Of a stretch of DNA of 64,000 bases, positions 23,147-36,688 are shown piece after piece. The position numbers and the translations under genes are program-made. Each line of letters begins with the position of its first letter. Position 1 is the stretch's first letter. Below the pieces are notes generated by a model. It was not told the DNA's origin. It was given only the letters and a program-made list of their open reading frames with translations, and did not search any database. Origin of the DNA: Streblospio benedicti (Eukaryota; Annelida; Polychaeta; Spionida; Spionidae); the NCBI GenBank assembly GCA_019095985.1, contig CM032666.1:12234325-12298324 (forward strand), given 5' to 3'.

Positions 23147-26100
23147 AATTTATTTAAATTTAAGATTGGAAACATAATAATTACAAACCGCAATCACTTT
23201 CATCCTTAAGCGAACAAAAATGTAATGGATATGTAATTTAACAATTGCCAATCAATGTATACACGTGGATCGCTGTTTACCCCCAGACAGCATTTTGATT
23301 AAGCTTATAAATAAGTCTGAACCTGGGATTGTCAACTAAGTCCCAATCACCAGACTGCATCCATGCAGGTTGCCTTACGCTGAGTGTCCGGCTCACCCCA
23401 TCACAAGACCGGTCAGCCTCGTCTTCCTCAGAAGTACTATATTCACTCTGGTTTGAGTCCTCGCTACCTCGCTAATTGCCTCATGCCTCTTCATAACAAC
23501 TATCACTATCAGCACACTGAGCACAGGAGGATGTGATCATATTAATCATATGATCTGCATCAAGTGCATAAAACGAACGATGAAAATACTCTATGCAATT
23601 GAGATTTGAGGGGTGCTGTAATTCCAAGTGAAGGGCCGAGAGGCCAGGCAGAACTGAGCGTGAGGTATGACAATCAGGTCTCTTTGTCCTCATAAATGGT
23701 TACTACTAATAACCCATCTCTACTTAAAAGTAGCCACATTGAGATATCTTTTCACATCAGACATTCTTGGTACTTTTCTTCGATGGTCTTGGTCCCTTGT
23801 AGAAAGGTGTGCAAAGTCTGTTTCAAAGCGCCACAATCTGCTGTGAGCGCTTCCATGATGGTCTAGATGTAAGCCTGGAGTCGGACATTTATTTTTGCAG
23901 AATATCACCAACACTAACTGCCATAACTGTGCAGTCTGTAGAGTCTGAGATAAATTTACATATTGGGCACAAACGGTTGGAACATTCCATTGGGTGGCGT
24001 GATAAGTAGTCCGCTGGAAGATTGGATGACCCAGAAATGTGCTGCATCGAGATGTTAAACCTGCTGAGGACCGATAGGAAAGTTGTGACTCTCAAGTTGG
24101 ATGAGAATTGCCCCTCTTTTCAACTTCGAAAGCTTGAATGCATGGGCGAGAGAGTCTGTAAGTATCTGAGTTGCATTGATCAGAATGTAACATGGGCGAC
24201 TCCAATGGCTGATTGCCGAGTAAATAGCCAATGCTTCCACTTCACAGGAAGCCACTTTTGTTGGTGAGTCCCTTGCAGAGTATCCTCCCAGCAACATTTT
24301 AACCTCCTCTCTTGATAGCAAGACTGGAGCTCACTCCTCCATCACGAACCGCACCATCGCCAGTTATGATGAGTTGATCACTTGCTCTTGAAATGGGTAA
24401 TAGTTTTAGGGTTTTTGAGAGCTGCTTGAGCACCTGCCGCAACAAGCTCCCTACCTGCATTCCACATGCTTGATGAGTCTTTACCTGCTGCTGCTTCCAG
24501 TGGAGACAAACGTGAAGAGTATTGAGGAATGCATGTGATTTGATGCTTGTATGCTCCGGATCCAGGATCTGGTATTCAACAGTAGCTGGGCTTTTTCGCA
24601 GGATACCAAGGGATTGATCTTGTGGGGGAAACTTGAAGTCTTCCAGATGTCCAAACCCAGCCCAGTATGGTGGTGGTAGACAGACATATAACCGTTTTGA
24701 AGGTGATAGACGCAAATTATTGAGAGAGAAAGCTTAAAGCATTCTCTCTCCAGTTGTCCAATAGTTGTATAACAGAGCTGCCCCTCACATATAAATCATC
24801 TGCAAGCTTACTGACAACACCTTCAATTTAACAGATCACCAAAGAACCCTCGCCATTAAATTGTCCAAATGTTCTGTAGAACCCGGAAAGATTCCCATTG
24901 CGGCCCGTGTGTGTATATTCCCAGGCTCCCTGCGCCTATAATGCGTCATAACACCAAGATATTTATAGACTTTTGTTTCATGGGCAGTTGGTAAACTGTT
25001 TTGTCATATCAGTTTTGCCAACATATTTCCCACAGTTAATGCACATGACAACAATGCAAGATGTAGTTCTTGATGGTAGTGGTTTTGCGTACTTGCCATG
25101 TACTTAATGGAACGCAGTCACTAGACGAGTTTTACCCCTGGACTCTTTGACAAGCTAGGCGACACGTGCTCAACTACAACATCATAGTCTTCAGGCTTAG
25201 CTAAAACACCTAGAGCTTCCAGTTCGTCCATTTTAGTATCTTGCATTCATCAAGGTCTTTTCTTGGGTACATGGGTTGGCTGTCTGCTTTTTTTGTGGAG
25301 GTGGTTCTACAGGTCCATGTTGATATTAGCTCGAATTTTGCCTGATGTGTCATTATATTTCCCCAATTTTAGAATCAAAAACACTATCATAATCAGCATG
25401 AAGCTTATGAAGGCCTGCCTTTCATTATCAGAGAGTTGTGAACTAGGATCTACTGATAAACATGAAATGACTTGCATGCTGTAAAGTTGGTAAAGTACTC
25501 GTAGATGCCTTCACAACTGGATATTATGTCTCCCTAAATCATCGCATGTGCCTTTTATCTGTGCAAGATGCTGGTGTTTCTTGAGCACACCCCTGAAGTC
25601 TTATTAGTGAGGCGTACTGCCCCTACTAGAGAAGATGTTGGTGATACTCAGGCCAGTTGTGTACACTACATACAGTCACTTCTAGGTTCAATAGCAACCT
25701 TTTCATCTTTCCTAAACCCTCTTGAACAGGTATCTCTATGAAGTCACCGGGATGAAGAATAAAGTGTGAATTAGTCTTCTGTTTTAACTACTAAGGCTTC
25801 CATAAACAACTTTTTGTCCCCACGTAAAAAGCTACCTGGACCTCTCCACATGCTGTTAGTTTTGTGGTCCCATCTGCTTGACTAGCTGAATGACATGTAG
25901 GTTTTGGTGGGGATTTGTAACCGAATGGCTGCTGAATATCTGATCAGTGAGTGATGTGGCAGGAGTCGCAATTGTAATCGGGAACTGGTTGTAGAAAGCT
26001 TTGAAGGTCGGCGAAAGGTTGTCTCAATTCGGTTTATGATAGCATTGTCCCACCGCTGGGGTCCAACTCATCTTCATCATCCACATAAAGCTGCCCTTTA

Positions 26101-27251
26101 TAGATCAACAGACCTTTCTTATCTGCATTAGATAGAAATCGCATTCTGGCAGTGTGTGACTGAGGTAATTGCGCGTCCTTCAGCCTTGCATATGCGGCAT
26201 GACTCTGGCCTTGAGGCTTGAAAGTATAACTCTTGCGATTGATGAAATTGCTTACCCCTATATGGGGTGGACATACTGCGTGATGATTTTTCTGGCCTTG
26301 ATTGGGAGCGTGTGATATTTGTGATTTCTGCAATTTCTTTCTGGTTTAGATCTACTGACTTGAACTCCTCATCTGCTTGTAGTTCTGTAAGAAAGGCATC
26401 AATATTATCACATACTTGGCTGAGATCGTAAGTGATTTTTCTTGCAGCTGAAGTAAATGTTCTTTGGACTAAAGATGGTAGTCTCGGATGGATCAACTGC
26501 ATCCACTGTAAAACGATTAACCTTTCAGCTAATTATTTCATTATCAGTGATTCTAGCGCCATGGTATGTCATGGTGGACTCCTTTGTCAAAAGATTGTCT
26601 ATATAAGCAACAAGTATTGAAAGAAGGAGTCTTTCGCCTCTCCCCTTCTTCCACTCAATTTCTGAGTACTTCATAACCGTGACTCTGATCGTTTGAATCC
26701 GTAGTATTTTCTGATGAATTGCCACACACTGTCCAGAGTGAGGTAGAACTATTTATTATGTCATAAGAGGAAATGTGTACGGCCATGTAACAAACCAAGC
26801 ATATTTTCCGTGATTGATCACTTTTCTTCAGCTGATGTAAACCATTAGCACCTTTCATCACAGACCAAAACCCCGTTTAAAGTTATTGGGTGTTACTTTC
26901 TTTTGCCATTCTGAACCAATAAATGGTGCATAATCTTGTTTCTTCCTTATGTTACAATGATGTTGTATTTCCAATTACCATATGTAAAGTTTACATCTTC
27001 TAATTTCTCTGGCCTAGCTGGTTTTGGGTTGCCATGATGATTAATATCAAAGTTTTATGAAAAAAATACCTGTGGTTACTGAAGGCTCAAACGTTCGTGT
27101 ATGTGGCAAACGTTGTCACAACGGTTGTGCTGTAAATGTGTTCTTAAACTGACTTCACTATCCCAGGAGAGGGGTAAGTTTAGATACTTTGTTTTGATGT
27201 CCCCGTGTGGACTTCGAAATCTTACGGTTCTGGATCGCACCGCTGGACCAC

Positions 27252-27424
27252 GACAATAAACTAAACACTTAGGGATATTTGGGATAAAACACAAATTCTA
27301 TTTACAACTTTTAACAACAACTAATCCACAACTAATCAATAATAACTCGCCACGTCAACCAAAACTACGGTGCATACAAAAAGTGCAGAATACGGAATAT
27401 ACTTTAACTAAACATTGGCGAAGC
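27252..27424 (-). repeat. 5' LTR of the minus-strand gypsy-like element
   Basis: It matches 22,202-22,354 with one extra stretch of about 18 bp. On the minus strand the inner edge is followed by the primer-binding-site-like sequence. Confidence 0.75.
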
Positions 27425-27529
27425 AAGCGTCTCGTCCCAGAATCTCTCCGTTTGATACAGAGTCAACATCGTAGCATTGTAAAAAAGTGCCAGGACTCAT
27501 CAGAGATGTAGTATAGGGAGTGAAGTCGA

Positions 27530-27645
27530 AGCATGTAAAAAACGACCCCTTTTCATGAAAAAGTTGGAAACAGTTGTTAAAATTGAATTTGAGAGCATAG
27601 ATGACAAGATCAATATTCTAAAAGAAAAACAAAAAACTGGCTAAC
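27530..27645 (+). pseudogene. Coiled-coil-like ORF fragment right of the LTR element
   Basis: The plus-strand frame includes MKKLETVVKIEFESIDDKIN and then ILKEKQKTG before a stop, again a charged helix. It may be the other side of the sequence the LTR element landed in, but continuity with 22,093-22,204 is not shown. Confidence 0.28.
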
Positions 27646-30600
27646 TCTCTGCATTTCTAAACACGCTCTTGATCAGGTTCAACGCAAATGCACGCGCGAA
27701 TGCAGCAAAAACCAAAGTTTTGGCGTGTCGCGACATTGTGCCAATTCCTTAATTAAGATGCTTGATGGGAAATATTAGTAGTTCAAATGCCCTTTGAGGG
27801 TGACCATTCTATTAGAATTGAAACCTGATATAAAACAGAGATTGGTAGAGGTATATAGGATCCTGCACACCACTTTGAATAATCTGAGGGAATCTCACCC
27901 AAAGTCAGCCTGTTGTGCTAGCAATTCAATTCTATTCCACTGCTTAAAGATTAAAACTTTTCCTTAAACATTTATGCTAAAAATTATATTAGACATGATG
28001 CACATCCTGCACCTACGCAAAGTTTCCGGTTTCTTTAAATTCTGGCAGTAAATATAGACATTTTGAACAGGCAAAGCCCAACGAGCAAACGTCAGGCAAT
28101 TTATTGGACTGCTACGAAACCAGTGAACAAAGCATAACTTCTATTGAAACACACATCCAAATGCACAGGACATTATTTAATGCCTGAGCAGTCATTGGAT
28201 GTGATATCTGGACCTAATATAGGGATTAGTTAAATGCTTCTAAAAAGCATATAAACACAGCTGTTCCAATTTGCCATTTTCCACTTAACAATACATGGCT
28301 ACACAGTTAAAAAGCCAGATATGTCTGCTTATATAAGTGTGACTGTTGGCACATCTTTACAAGCTATGAAGATGCAATAAAAATTCCTCATATGTGGGTG
28401 TGTGGCATTTTAGCATGGATGATTTAATAATTTACAAAATAATTGTCTGGAAGGAAAAAAAATGTTACAAGCCAAAAAATTAGTGGAATAAAGTTGTTGT
28501 CCGCAACAAAAAGACATCACACATGCTTTAATTTTTTTAAAAACGATTAAAAATGATATGTTATCATATGTAGCACTATATTCAGTGTGTCATACATGCA
28601 CATGATTTTCATTAAAAGAACAGTAATTTGAAAGAGTAGGTCATATAAAGTGGCAGAATTGGATATGCTAATTAGGCATTCATTGATTTGCCAACGTGCT
28701 GTATTTGCTGTACAATTTTTTGTTTTGCTTTTAGCCTGAACTAAGTCCAACAAATAAGTCACAATCATATTTTTATTTTGTCTAAATGTACACAGCAGCA
28801 TTGTATGTTGATTTTGAATATTTCTTATAGTATTATGATTTTTATGGACTTACCATATTTTACCAACAAGGAGAAGAGACCACACATTTTGTAATAAAAA
28901 AATACCCCAAATGTTTTTGATTAATTATTTTGTTCACCATATAAATACACATGTATACAAATTTAGTTTTCCTCTTTCTAATCCCTAGATGATAAACATG
29001 TTGCGCCTGTCTTAGGCATTGCCTATTCATATTATTCACCTTGCACAAGAGCACAGCTAATAACCATTGAACCATTGATAAGAGCAATTAATACATTTCA
29101 TGTAATTCTAATGTTATAAAAAGATGCATACCTAGCTATTCCTGTTAAAAGGAGAAAAGACGTTCGACAGAGATAAGGATCAAAAGAGGACAATCAAACA
29201 AAAAAAAATGGTCGACATTTCCTCTGAAATTACTTCTAATAATTACAATGTAAATGTAATTTAGATAACAAACGCTTATTAGATAATTGCCTACTAGGTC
29301 CTAGCAACCTCTGTCAGTCGAATCATAGATCCTAATAGGATATTTCCATTACATGTTACACAGGTTAGGCCCAGTGCACAGTTCACGAACTATCAACTCT
29401 CAGTCCAGTGTTCTTTTTTCCAGTTCAAATATAAGGTGTCAGTCAAACGAATCCATTTTATGAAAATCGTCTTGAAGCAATAATGAATCCATTTTAGCTG
29501 GCGGTGACTACATCGTCTTGACACACCGTGTCCATCTCCAGTGGTTCCTCTCAATGAACTCAGGTCAGCAGGCGCTTTTCAAAATCACGCTTTTCCAGGA
29601 ATAGCGCTTTTTTGATTTTCTTGCACTTAAAGAAAATGGTTACAGTGTAAGTGAAAGTATTTTAGAATAACCATCTCTAAACAGTGACCACACAATATGA
29701 ATAATTCAAGTGATATTGTATAATTGTAATAATTGTTTAAAAAGTAATCGCCACTGGCAGTTACGTCATAAATAGATAAATAGATATATATCAAAAGAGA
29801 TTGTTTGTAAAATAAAAATTTGCATTAAATAGTAAGCTTTAGAGGATGAAAATTATTAAAATTACAAAATGTAAAGTTGCTATTTGTGACATTGTAAAAT
29901 CTTATTTTTAGGCTTAATTAATTTCATCAACTCTCATTCGCAATGTTAATAAATAGACTATAATTTCAATCATTCTGTGGAAGGTCAGCATATTATTTAA
30001 TGTCTAAAATTTACAAAGAATGTGTCTTCATTCAAGTTATGAAAACAATAATAAAAGTTGTTGATAGCTTGAAGTGGTTTTGCTGAACTCTAGCACATTT
30101 TAAATGTGACAATAGAATGAAACCTTAGAATAAACCTGTCATATATTGTGCCTTGCATCATTGATTAACACCTTCCATGCAAGACCCTAATAAAAACTGA
30201 CCGGCTTTTCGTCAATATTTTCAGCAGACAATAAAAGTTAAACCGCCATAAAATGTGGACTAAAATTTGACCTTTTCCCCCACATGTGACCGTACACGCG
30301 ATCGGGTGATTAATAACAATTATAGTTTCAACTACATGATTTGCACAATGTTTTCAGAGGGAAAGAAGGTTGAATTTATCTTTTGCATGTAATTCCAATA
30401 ACCTACGTAAAAGAGGTTCACAAGCGTAATGTAAAGAAGTTACAAAAGCGTAATATTGGTAAATTGGTTATAAAATCTGCACTGCAGGCTAACTGTATGC
30501 ATTCAATGGTAAATAAACAGGTGCATATGCCTCTAGTTATTCCCAACCTGCGTGTTTCGGTCTCATCACGAGGCCTTTATCCATAATGACAGCAAACTAA

Positions 30601-30823
30601 TTATGTCTACTCACAAGAAATGAGCTTTTAATATGACAACTTGATTTGCTAATTTTGTTAAAACCCCTTTACTTTGCTGGCAAGTCATCAATGCTAGCCT
30701 TTATAGTCTAGGATTATGCCTAAAATAAGCTAACATTTGCAAAGGGATTTGCCTATGGCTTTTGAGTAGTAACTTCTTCTTCGTTCACTTCTTGTTAGTT
30801 TGAGTTAAACAGATTAAACTGTA

Positions 30824-30992
30824 TACAGTACAACCTCCAATTAAGATTACCTCTCTATTGCGAGTACCTTAAGACCACTGTCCTAAACATTCATGCAGCT
30901 ACCAAAAGAACCTCAGTATAGAGACCACGTCTCTATTGAGACCATGTAACAGTGGGCCCAACAGCGGTCTTAATAGAAAGGTTCTACTGTAA
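30824..30992. mobile_element. Complete pogo-like MITE in the loop
   Basis: It begins TACAGTACAACCTCCAATTA and ends AATAGAAAGGTTCTACTGTA, giving terminal inverted repeats and TA at each end. It is about 169 bp, the typical unit size here. Confidence 0.75.
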
Positions 30993-32169
30993 TCCCTCCA
31001 CTGGCGGTCACAGTTGATGGCTTTACACGCCCACACAAGAACACAACAGCCGATAAGTGGAGTCGTTCATGCTGATTTATTTCCACATTAAGATTACGAT
31101 TCGTGCCTCATAAAGTTAGGCCACTATTGGTGTTTTCACAACATAATCTGATTAGTTCTATGCATATTCAATGTATTTTGATACCATTTTGTGAACAAGT
31201 TTCATTTTTTATCTGAGATCTAGTTAAGAAACTATATGTATGGTTGTGAAAATTTCCATTTGTTTGACGAGGATGTGGCAAGTATACTGATAAAATTGCA
31301 TCAAAATACATTCGAACTTATAGAAATAATCCCCGAATTTGGATAACTGACAAAATTGATAATATGACATTCAATAGCAAAATCTCAAAAGATTGCAAAA
31401 GTTCATATCGTTATGCAATAACATGAAATGCTTCAAATAAAACTAGAATAAAACTAGTCGTCAATTGAGGATTCTTTATTAAAGCTGATGTGAAACGTGA
31501 CTCCCATCTTCATGGGTCAAATCACCCTGGAGATTCTGAAGATTCTAGAAGGTCGATTGACAGACTATTACCCTTTCTACATCACATTACCATGAGAAAA
31601 CCTGGTTGATTGTGACTGCCTGCTCCTTAGCAGCCTCGGTCAAGCCTCAGTGAACTTTACCACCCCATTATGATATCATATCAGTCCAGTGTCACGCTAG
31701 TAAATTCCGCTCCCTTGTTTATCCTGTATTTTTCTTTGTTTTGAAACACATTTTGACCATCATTCAAGATACCATATTGTTTACATTGTCATTGAAACTT
31801 AGAAGAAATGCCAAAAGCAATAAATCCACTGATTTTAAACGAGTCCATTAAATTGAAACTGCGAGCGATATTGCAATCTTTATGAGTAACACTTCGATAT
31901 GGAATGTGATATGGAAGCTATAATTTTCCCATTGATCAAGCATCAACATTCAATTTGGTAGATGTAGCTGTTGCACAAACTGCACTTGCTGACCCGACAC
32001 TTGATACACAAAATTACGTGCTGATGCGTCACCATGGTGATATTTGAGCTCGTAGGTCGCAGGTTCACGCAAATTTACCATTATACAATCTGATGAAAAA
32101 CAGCAATATATTACAAGCTATCATTTCATCGGTCAAGTTGCGAAATCGTTTCAGCGTCAACTCAAGAGG

Positions 32170-32550
32170 TTACATTGTATCAGTATCATTCAAGGCCAGC
32201 AGCATTAAGTGTGGAATCGGCATGTATAATTCAGAGGTAACAGTTATATGACACGCACACATTAACCCAGTTAGACCACGGCCATAAAAACCACCTGTTA
32301 GATGGGGACACCTCTCTAAAGGGACCAATTGTTTATGTAAGTTAATCAATGGTCTATTGATCATTCCGCACAAGAATGCAATAACAATATGCTGCTGTCC
32401 CCTTACAATTAACACCATTCTGGGTGGACGTGACCCAGCAAATGACCACAGATAACGCTCCATCAATGTTTCACCATAAATGGAGTTTGTGGCCATTCCA
32501 CAGCGGCCATAAAATAGATTTGCCATTAACCCAGTTCTTGGCCACACATG
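32170..32550. repeat. Repetitive stretch at the loop side of the right arm
   Basis: The phrase CATTAACCCAGTT occurs twice (about 32,261 and 32,524), and GGCCATAAAA occurs near 32,281 and 32,510. This looks like a small repeat of unknown family lying exactly inside the right arm's inner end. A 174-residue minus-strand frame covers it but looks spurious. Confidence 0.4.
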
Positions 32551-32655
32551 GCCAGGTGTTGTTGCTGCTACACTATGGGTGATGGTGTACAGCAGAGAGT
32601 AATGGAGCATACTAATTACATATAAATACTTTGAAGCTTCTACAATATGCATGAT

Positions 32656-32836
32656 GCGGTAGAACCTATATATTAAGACCAATTGTGGAACCAACCTAAA
32701 GTGGTTTCAATGGAGAGGTGGTCGCTATATGGATGCTCCCATTGGAATCATTTTGAAGTATTGGGACACAGAAAGTTGGTTTCATTATAGAGGTGGTCTC
32801 ATTTTAGAGGTTGTCTTACTCTGGGGTTCTCCTGTA
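32656..32836. mobile_element. Pogo-like MITE near the inner end of the right arm
   Basis: This is the partner of 14,658-14,832. It contains gagaggtggtc subrepeats and is about 93% identical to its partner by eye. Confidence 0.6.
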
Positions 32837-33611
32837 CATACATGAAGTTCCTACAATGTAGATGATCGCTACATGTCCCAACACGTTATCGGTGGTTAGA
32901 ATAGTCAGGGCCGTAGCTACACATGAGGCAAGGGAGGCAAGAATTGAGATTAGATTGTGTTTGAAGAATGTCTGTATGCAAATACACTGTGTTTGTTTCA
33001 AATAGGTCTTTGTGCATCTGAAATGGCATTGAGTTTTTATAGATGATGCAATCACCACTCATATAAAAGTGAGCATTGGAACCTCTCTATTAGACAACCC
33101 AAGGACTGGCCTTAAATGGTCTCAATAGCAAAGTGGCCTATATATGGGAGTTGGCAACTGCAAAAAATGACTTATCATAAACTTGATCACTTTAAAAATG
33201 TGGTTTTGATTGTAGATTCTACTTTGTGTAAGAGTGGTCAATGTGACATGTAAATCATCTTAATTGTTGCGTTGCGTTTGTACAAAGCTATTATATGCTC
33301 ACTGCTCAGTGGCCTAAAGACGAACATACATACATATCTGATCCTCGCTGCTGCTGATTTCCGTGCTAATACTGATGCACCAAGGGCACGCGCAGTGCGT
33401 GTCCACGACATACTTATTCTCCTCTATAGGTTTTTGTCATGTTTGTTCAGACCAATCACATTGTGCAATTAAAACAGCAGTGGCCTAGATCTGTTTTGCT
33501 GCACACACTGATGTGACATGCACATGCACAGTGCGTGGTCCACCACATGCTTTCATGATGCAACACAACAACATATGTGCATGAGCACTGAACGTATTTT
33601 ATGTATGCAAT

Positions 33612-33770
33612 TACAGTAGAACCTCTGTATTAGGACAAGCCGGGCCTGGTCTCATGTGGTCTCAATATGTAGGTGCATGGTAGTCGCTTTATGGAGGTTA
33701 GGGATCAAAAAAGTAGTCTTATAGAGGAGGTCTCAATAGAGAAGTGGTTTCTTTGTGGAGATTGATAATT
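33612..33770. mobile_element. Pogo-like MITE, right arm
   Basis: It begins TACAGTAGAACCTCTGTATT. It is the partner of 12,885-13,081. Confidence 0.62.
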
Positions 33771-33838
33771 AATTACATCTGAAAAATAAATAAAAATTTA
33801 TATTTTTTTGTGTGCAGTGGGAACTTCCAGCCCATCAT

Positions 33839-33851
33839 CTCCACCTAGTGG
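33839..33851 (-). promoter_or_regulatory. CTCF-like motif, right arm
   Basis: CTCCACCTAGTGG is the reverse complement of the left-arm motif. With the left copy on the plus strand, the pair points inward across the loop. Confidence 0.35.
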
Positions 33852-34963
33852 CCAGTTTGACAACTACATTCCACTTTGCTTGATACAGTAATAAAATGTG
33901 CACCAGCGACACGCCGCCTACAGCCGTGTGGTGACTGCAGGATGGGTGACCAGGGATACAGCGCTTATGGAGGAGGACCCGTTTTTTTTTAAATAGGTGG
34001 GTATTGATTAGATCATGTTTTTTGGGTTGTGTTGTTGGGTGAGAGGGTAAAGGTGGGCAGGGTCCAGGATTGAATAAAGACACCACTGGCATGGCATTTT
34101 CACTTAAATAGTCACTTCCAAGATGGCTTTTCAACACTGTTCCGTTCAAATTTTGTATAGATATGGCACATAATTCTTACACATCTATCTATCTTACACA
34201 AATCATTTAAACATGTGGATCTGATAACGCCCTTTTAAAAATCTGGATCTGCCACTGTCACCAATCTACGTCTGGGAATGGCCTGGATCTAACAGTGATC
34301 CAGGGACCACGGACCTGGGGACCCAGTAAGTGGACCATTGTGCCCTAAGGGACAAACACTGCACACCAGTGCTCTTGGGAACACCCAAGTCTGTTGTAAC
34401 AAGTCATGATATCACCTAACCTTTGACTGGATGGAAAAGAGCTATGTAGTGAAAAAGCACGTGCATGGAGTCAATAATAAGATAGTTTGTACACAACAGG
34501 TGGTCATGATCACAGAACTGTTTATGCTAAGATTCCTCTCATCTTAAGTACTTTTATTTTGCCTCTAGTATTTACATTATCGTGTTTGCAGCAGAAACAA
34601 CAATTCAGTTTGTACAACAGTTCACAGAGTACAAAAACTCCCACCCCACAACACAAACACTTCTTTACTTTGCATGAAAAACAAGGAAAGGTCAGCCAAA
34701 GAACATCACATCATTGATTCCATGAAATTAGAAATTTGGCCAATAAAGAATTCTGACCTTCACCAGTTCAACGGGTGCGATTTCTCTGAAAGCTGAAATC
34801 AAATTACCTCATAAACCATCAATTTCACCCGTCAATTTTGCAAAAAGAACAACACAACTCGAATGGGAAAAGAAACGAAACTCAATTGCACTTCTTTTGA
34901 CTTGTTGCTTAGGTAAGAAGTAACCAAGATTTTTACCAAGTTAAAACACAGCTCCAAGAATCA

Positions 34964-35145
34964 CAGGAAAACATCTCTATTAGAACCACTTTTGTGACGA
35001 GTGTTAGGTGGTCTCAATAGAGAGGTAATCTTTATACAGAGGCTGATTTTGTAGATTTGTGAAGGTTTTTAGACAGTGAAAATTGGTCTATTTGTTATAA
35101 AGGTGGACTCAATAGAGAGATGGTCCTAATAGAGAGGTTCTACTG
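34964..35145. mobile_element. Pogo-like MITE, right arm
   Basis: It ends AATAGAGAGGTTCTACTGTG. It is near-identical to 11,444-11,629. Confidence 0.7.
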
Positions 35146-35499
35146 TGCATAAGAACATCTCAATGTTAAAAAACAGTAAGAAAAAAGCACTCGCACTGGT
35201 GAGTTCATTCGGTGCATTTCAGGACTCAGCCCGGGGAGAAGAATAATGAAAGAAATCACAACAAACGCCTCACCTATTTTTTGATTAAAAGGCCCAGGGG
35301 GTCTGGGGTGGAGGGGGTCAGTCCCGCGGGGAGGGGGATTATCTACAGGCAGATTAAAGACACCACCAGCGTCTTGGTCTTTTGAACAGATGACACTGAG
35401 AGAACATAAATCACGTGCAGATGGAACTTTGTTCCCTTATGACTGGTACTGGTGGAGGATCATAGTAATCACTTGTTGATGGTAACACTTTTTTGTCAG

Positions 35500-35655
35500 T
35501 GACTGTAGCATATAAACAAGCCGCAATGAGCTCAAATGTAACAAAATTGGTGTTTGGTTGACCCTGAAAGTACATTTGAGGTTATTTTAGGCTTTAGTTT
35601 TGTATGGAATTACAGTACCGTTTACTGCTTTAGCTCTCTAAAGGATTAAAGTGGC
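35500..35655. mobile_element. piggyBac-like MITE, right-arm copy
   Basis: It ends TTTAGCTCTCTAAAGGATTA and is the partner of 10,878-11,060, but only about 80% identical. It lies just outside the high-identity inner zone. Confidence 0.5.
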
Positions 35656-36688
35656 TTTCTCTAATCACATCTGATAATAGGTTTGTAGTTGTTTTATGGG
35701 CCTCTGATGATGATTATGGTGATTGTCATAATTATTGTGATGTCCTCAGCTACTTCCTTGGATGGGCTTTTTCTGATTGGGAACTTGAATTATGGAGATA
35801 ATGATTTTAAATGACATTATGTGGCTTGGGATTCATGTAAATCTTGTGCTTATAGCATTAATTGTGATTATCATTTTTTTTGTAAACCACAAGTGCGTAG
35901 ACATTGTGCATTTTGATGTCTATGTACTTGTTTCTGTTGTAAATAACCAGCTGAGAACAAAACTGCTGTGATATAAAATTGCTGAGCTTGACAAAGTGCT
36001 AAAAACATGATTGTTGTATCCTTCAGAAATAGTTTGATGTTTGTGGGAAAAGGTAAGATTCTGAGTCACAAACAATATGATTATACTTACAAATCAGTTA
36101 TGTAATCAAACTAAGATCTTGATTTCAAGTTTGGGTCATTTAAGGGTCACTTTACATTTATAAAGAAAATGAATAGATAGATTAAAGTATGAAACTTGGC
36201 CATAAACAAGATATGAAAATAGCATTGGTGGTAAATCACTAATCTACAAGCTGAAGACGTGCGGCTGACTGTACTTTGTCCCGCATCTGTCATCCAGGGC
36301 CCGGGTGAGTTGAAGTATTTTACTGTCTGCACGAACACAGGAGGTTGTATAGTGTTTTTTTTTTTTTTTGGCTGGGGAGGCAGCAAATGTCGATTGATGG
36401 CCGACGTTTTATAGTTACACAATGCGTATTCCATGTAAGCTTTTACTAGGTTGTGTGAAACGTGTAGATTCACATAAAACAACATGATGGAGCCAAAAGA
36501 ATTTACAGCAATTAGCATGATTCATCTAAAAAGGCATCTATCTGAGGTCTACCTACTACTACAGTTCTCACATACACTGATCCATACAGCACCAGTCACT
36601 TAACCGTGAAATGTTTATTTAACACACAGAGTTATGAGACATCAGTTAAAATATGGCTGTTCACATTATACAGAAATACAGTAGAAAT

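Larger units (their letters stand above)
22202..27424 (-). mobile_element. Broken Ty3/gypsy-like LTR retroelement, minus strand
   Basis: A fossil element. Near-matching terminal repeats lie at 22,202-22,354 and 27,252-27,424 in the same orientation. A polypurine tract (GGTGGAGAAAAAGGTG on the minus strand) borders the left repeat on its inner side. A primer-binding-site-like TGGTCCAGCGGTGCGATCC borders the right repeat on its inner side. Between them, on the minus strand, are gag-like remains (about 26.0-26.5 kb), then reverse-transcriptase-region and RNase H-like remains (about 24.0-24.7 kb). RNase H-like phrases include SPTKVASCEVEALAIYSA, and NLPADYLSRHP is typical of the end of that domain. 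The element is broken many times. The two LTRs are about 90% identical by eye apart from one length difference, so it is old. A 593-bp piggyBac-like element sits inside it. Confidence 0.75.
14936..32550. other. Loop between the inverted-repeat arms
   Basis: This is unique sequence of about 17.6 kb between the arms. Its contents are listed separately: a coding remnant at 15.2-16.1 kb, microsatellites at 17.2-17.6 kb, an assembly gap, a piggyBac-like MITE at 18.9 kb, and an LTR element at 22.2-27.4 kb. The stretches 16,140-17,240, 19,130-22,090 and 27,650-30,820 are AT-rich, with no gene that I can support. Confidence 0.7.

Noticed and set aside
32170-32694. A 174-residue minus-strand frame across the inner end of the right arm
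   Set aside because: It crosses the arm border and a pogo-like MITE and contains repeated non-coding phrases. The left-arm copy does not keep it. No domain is recognised.
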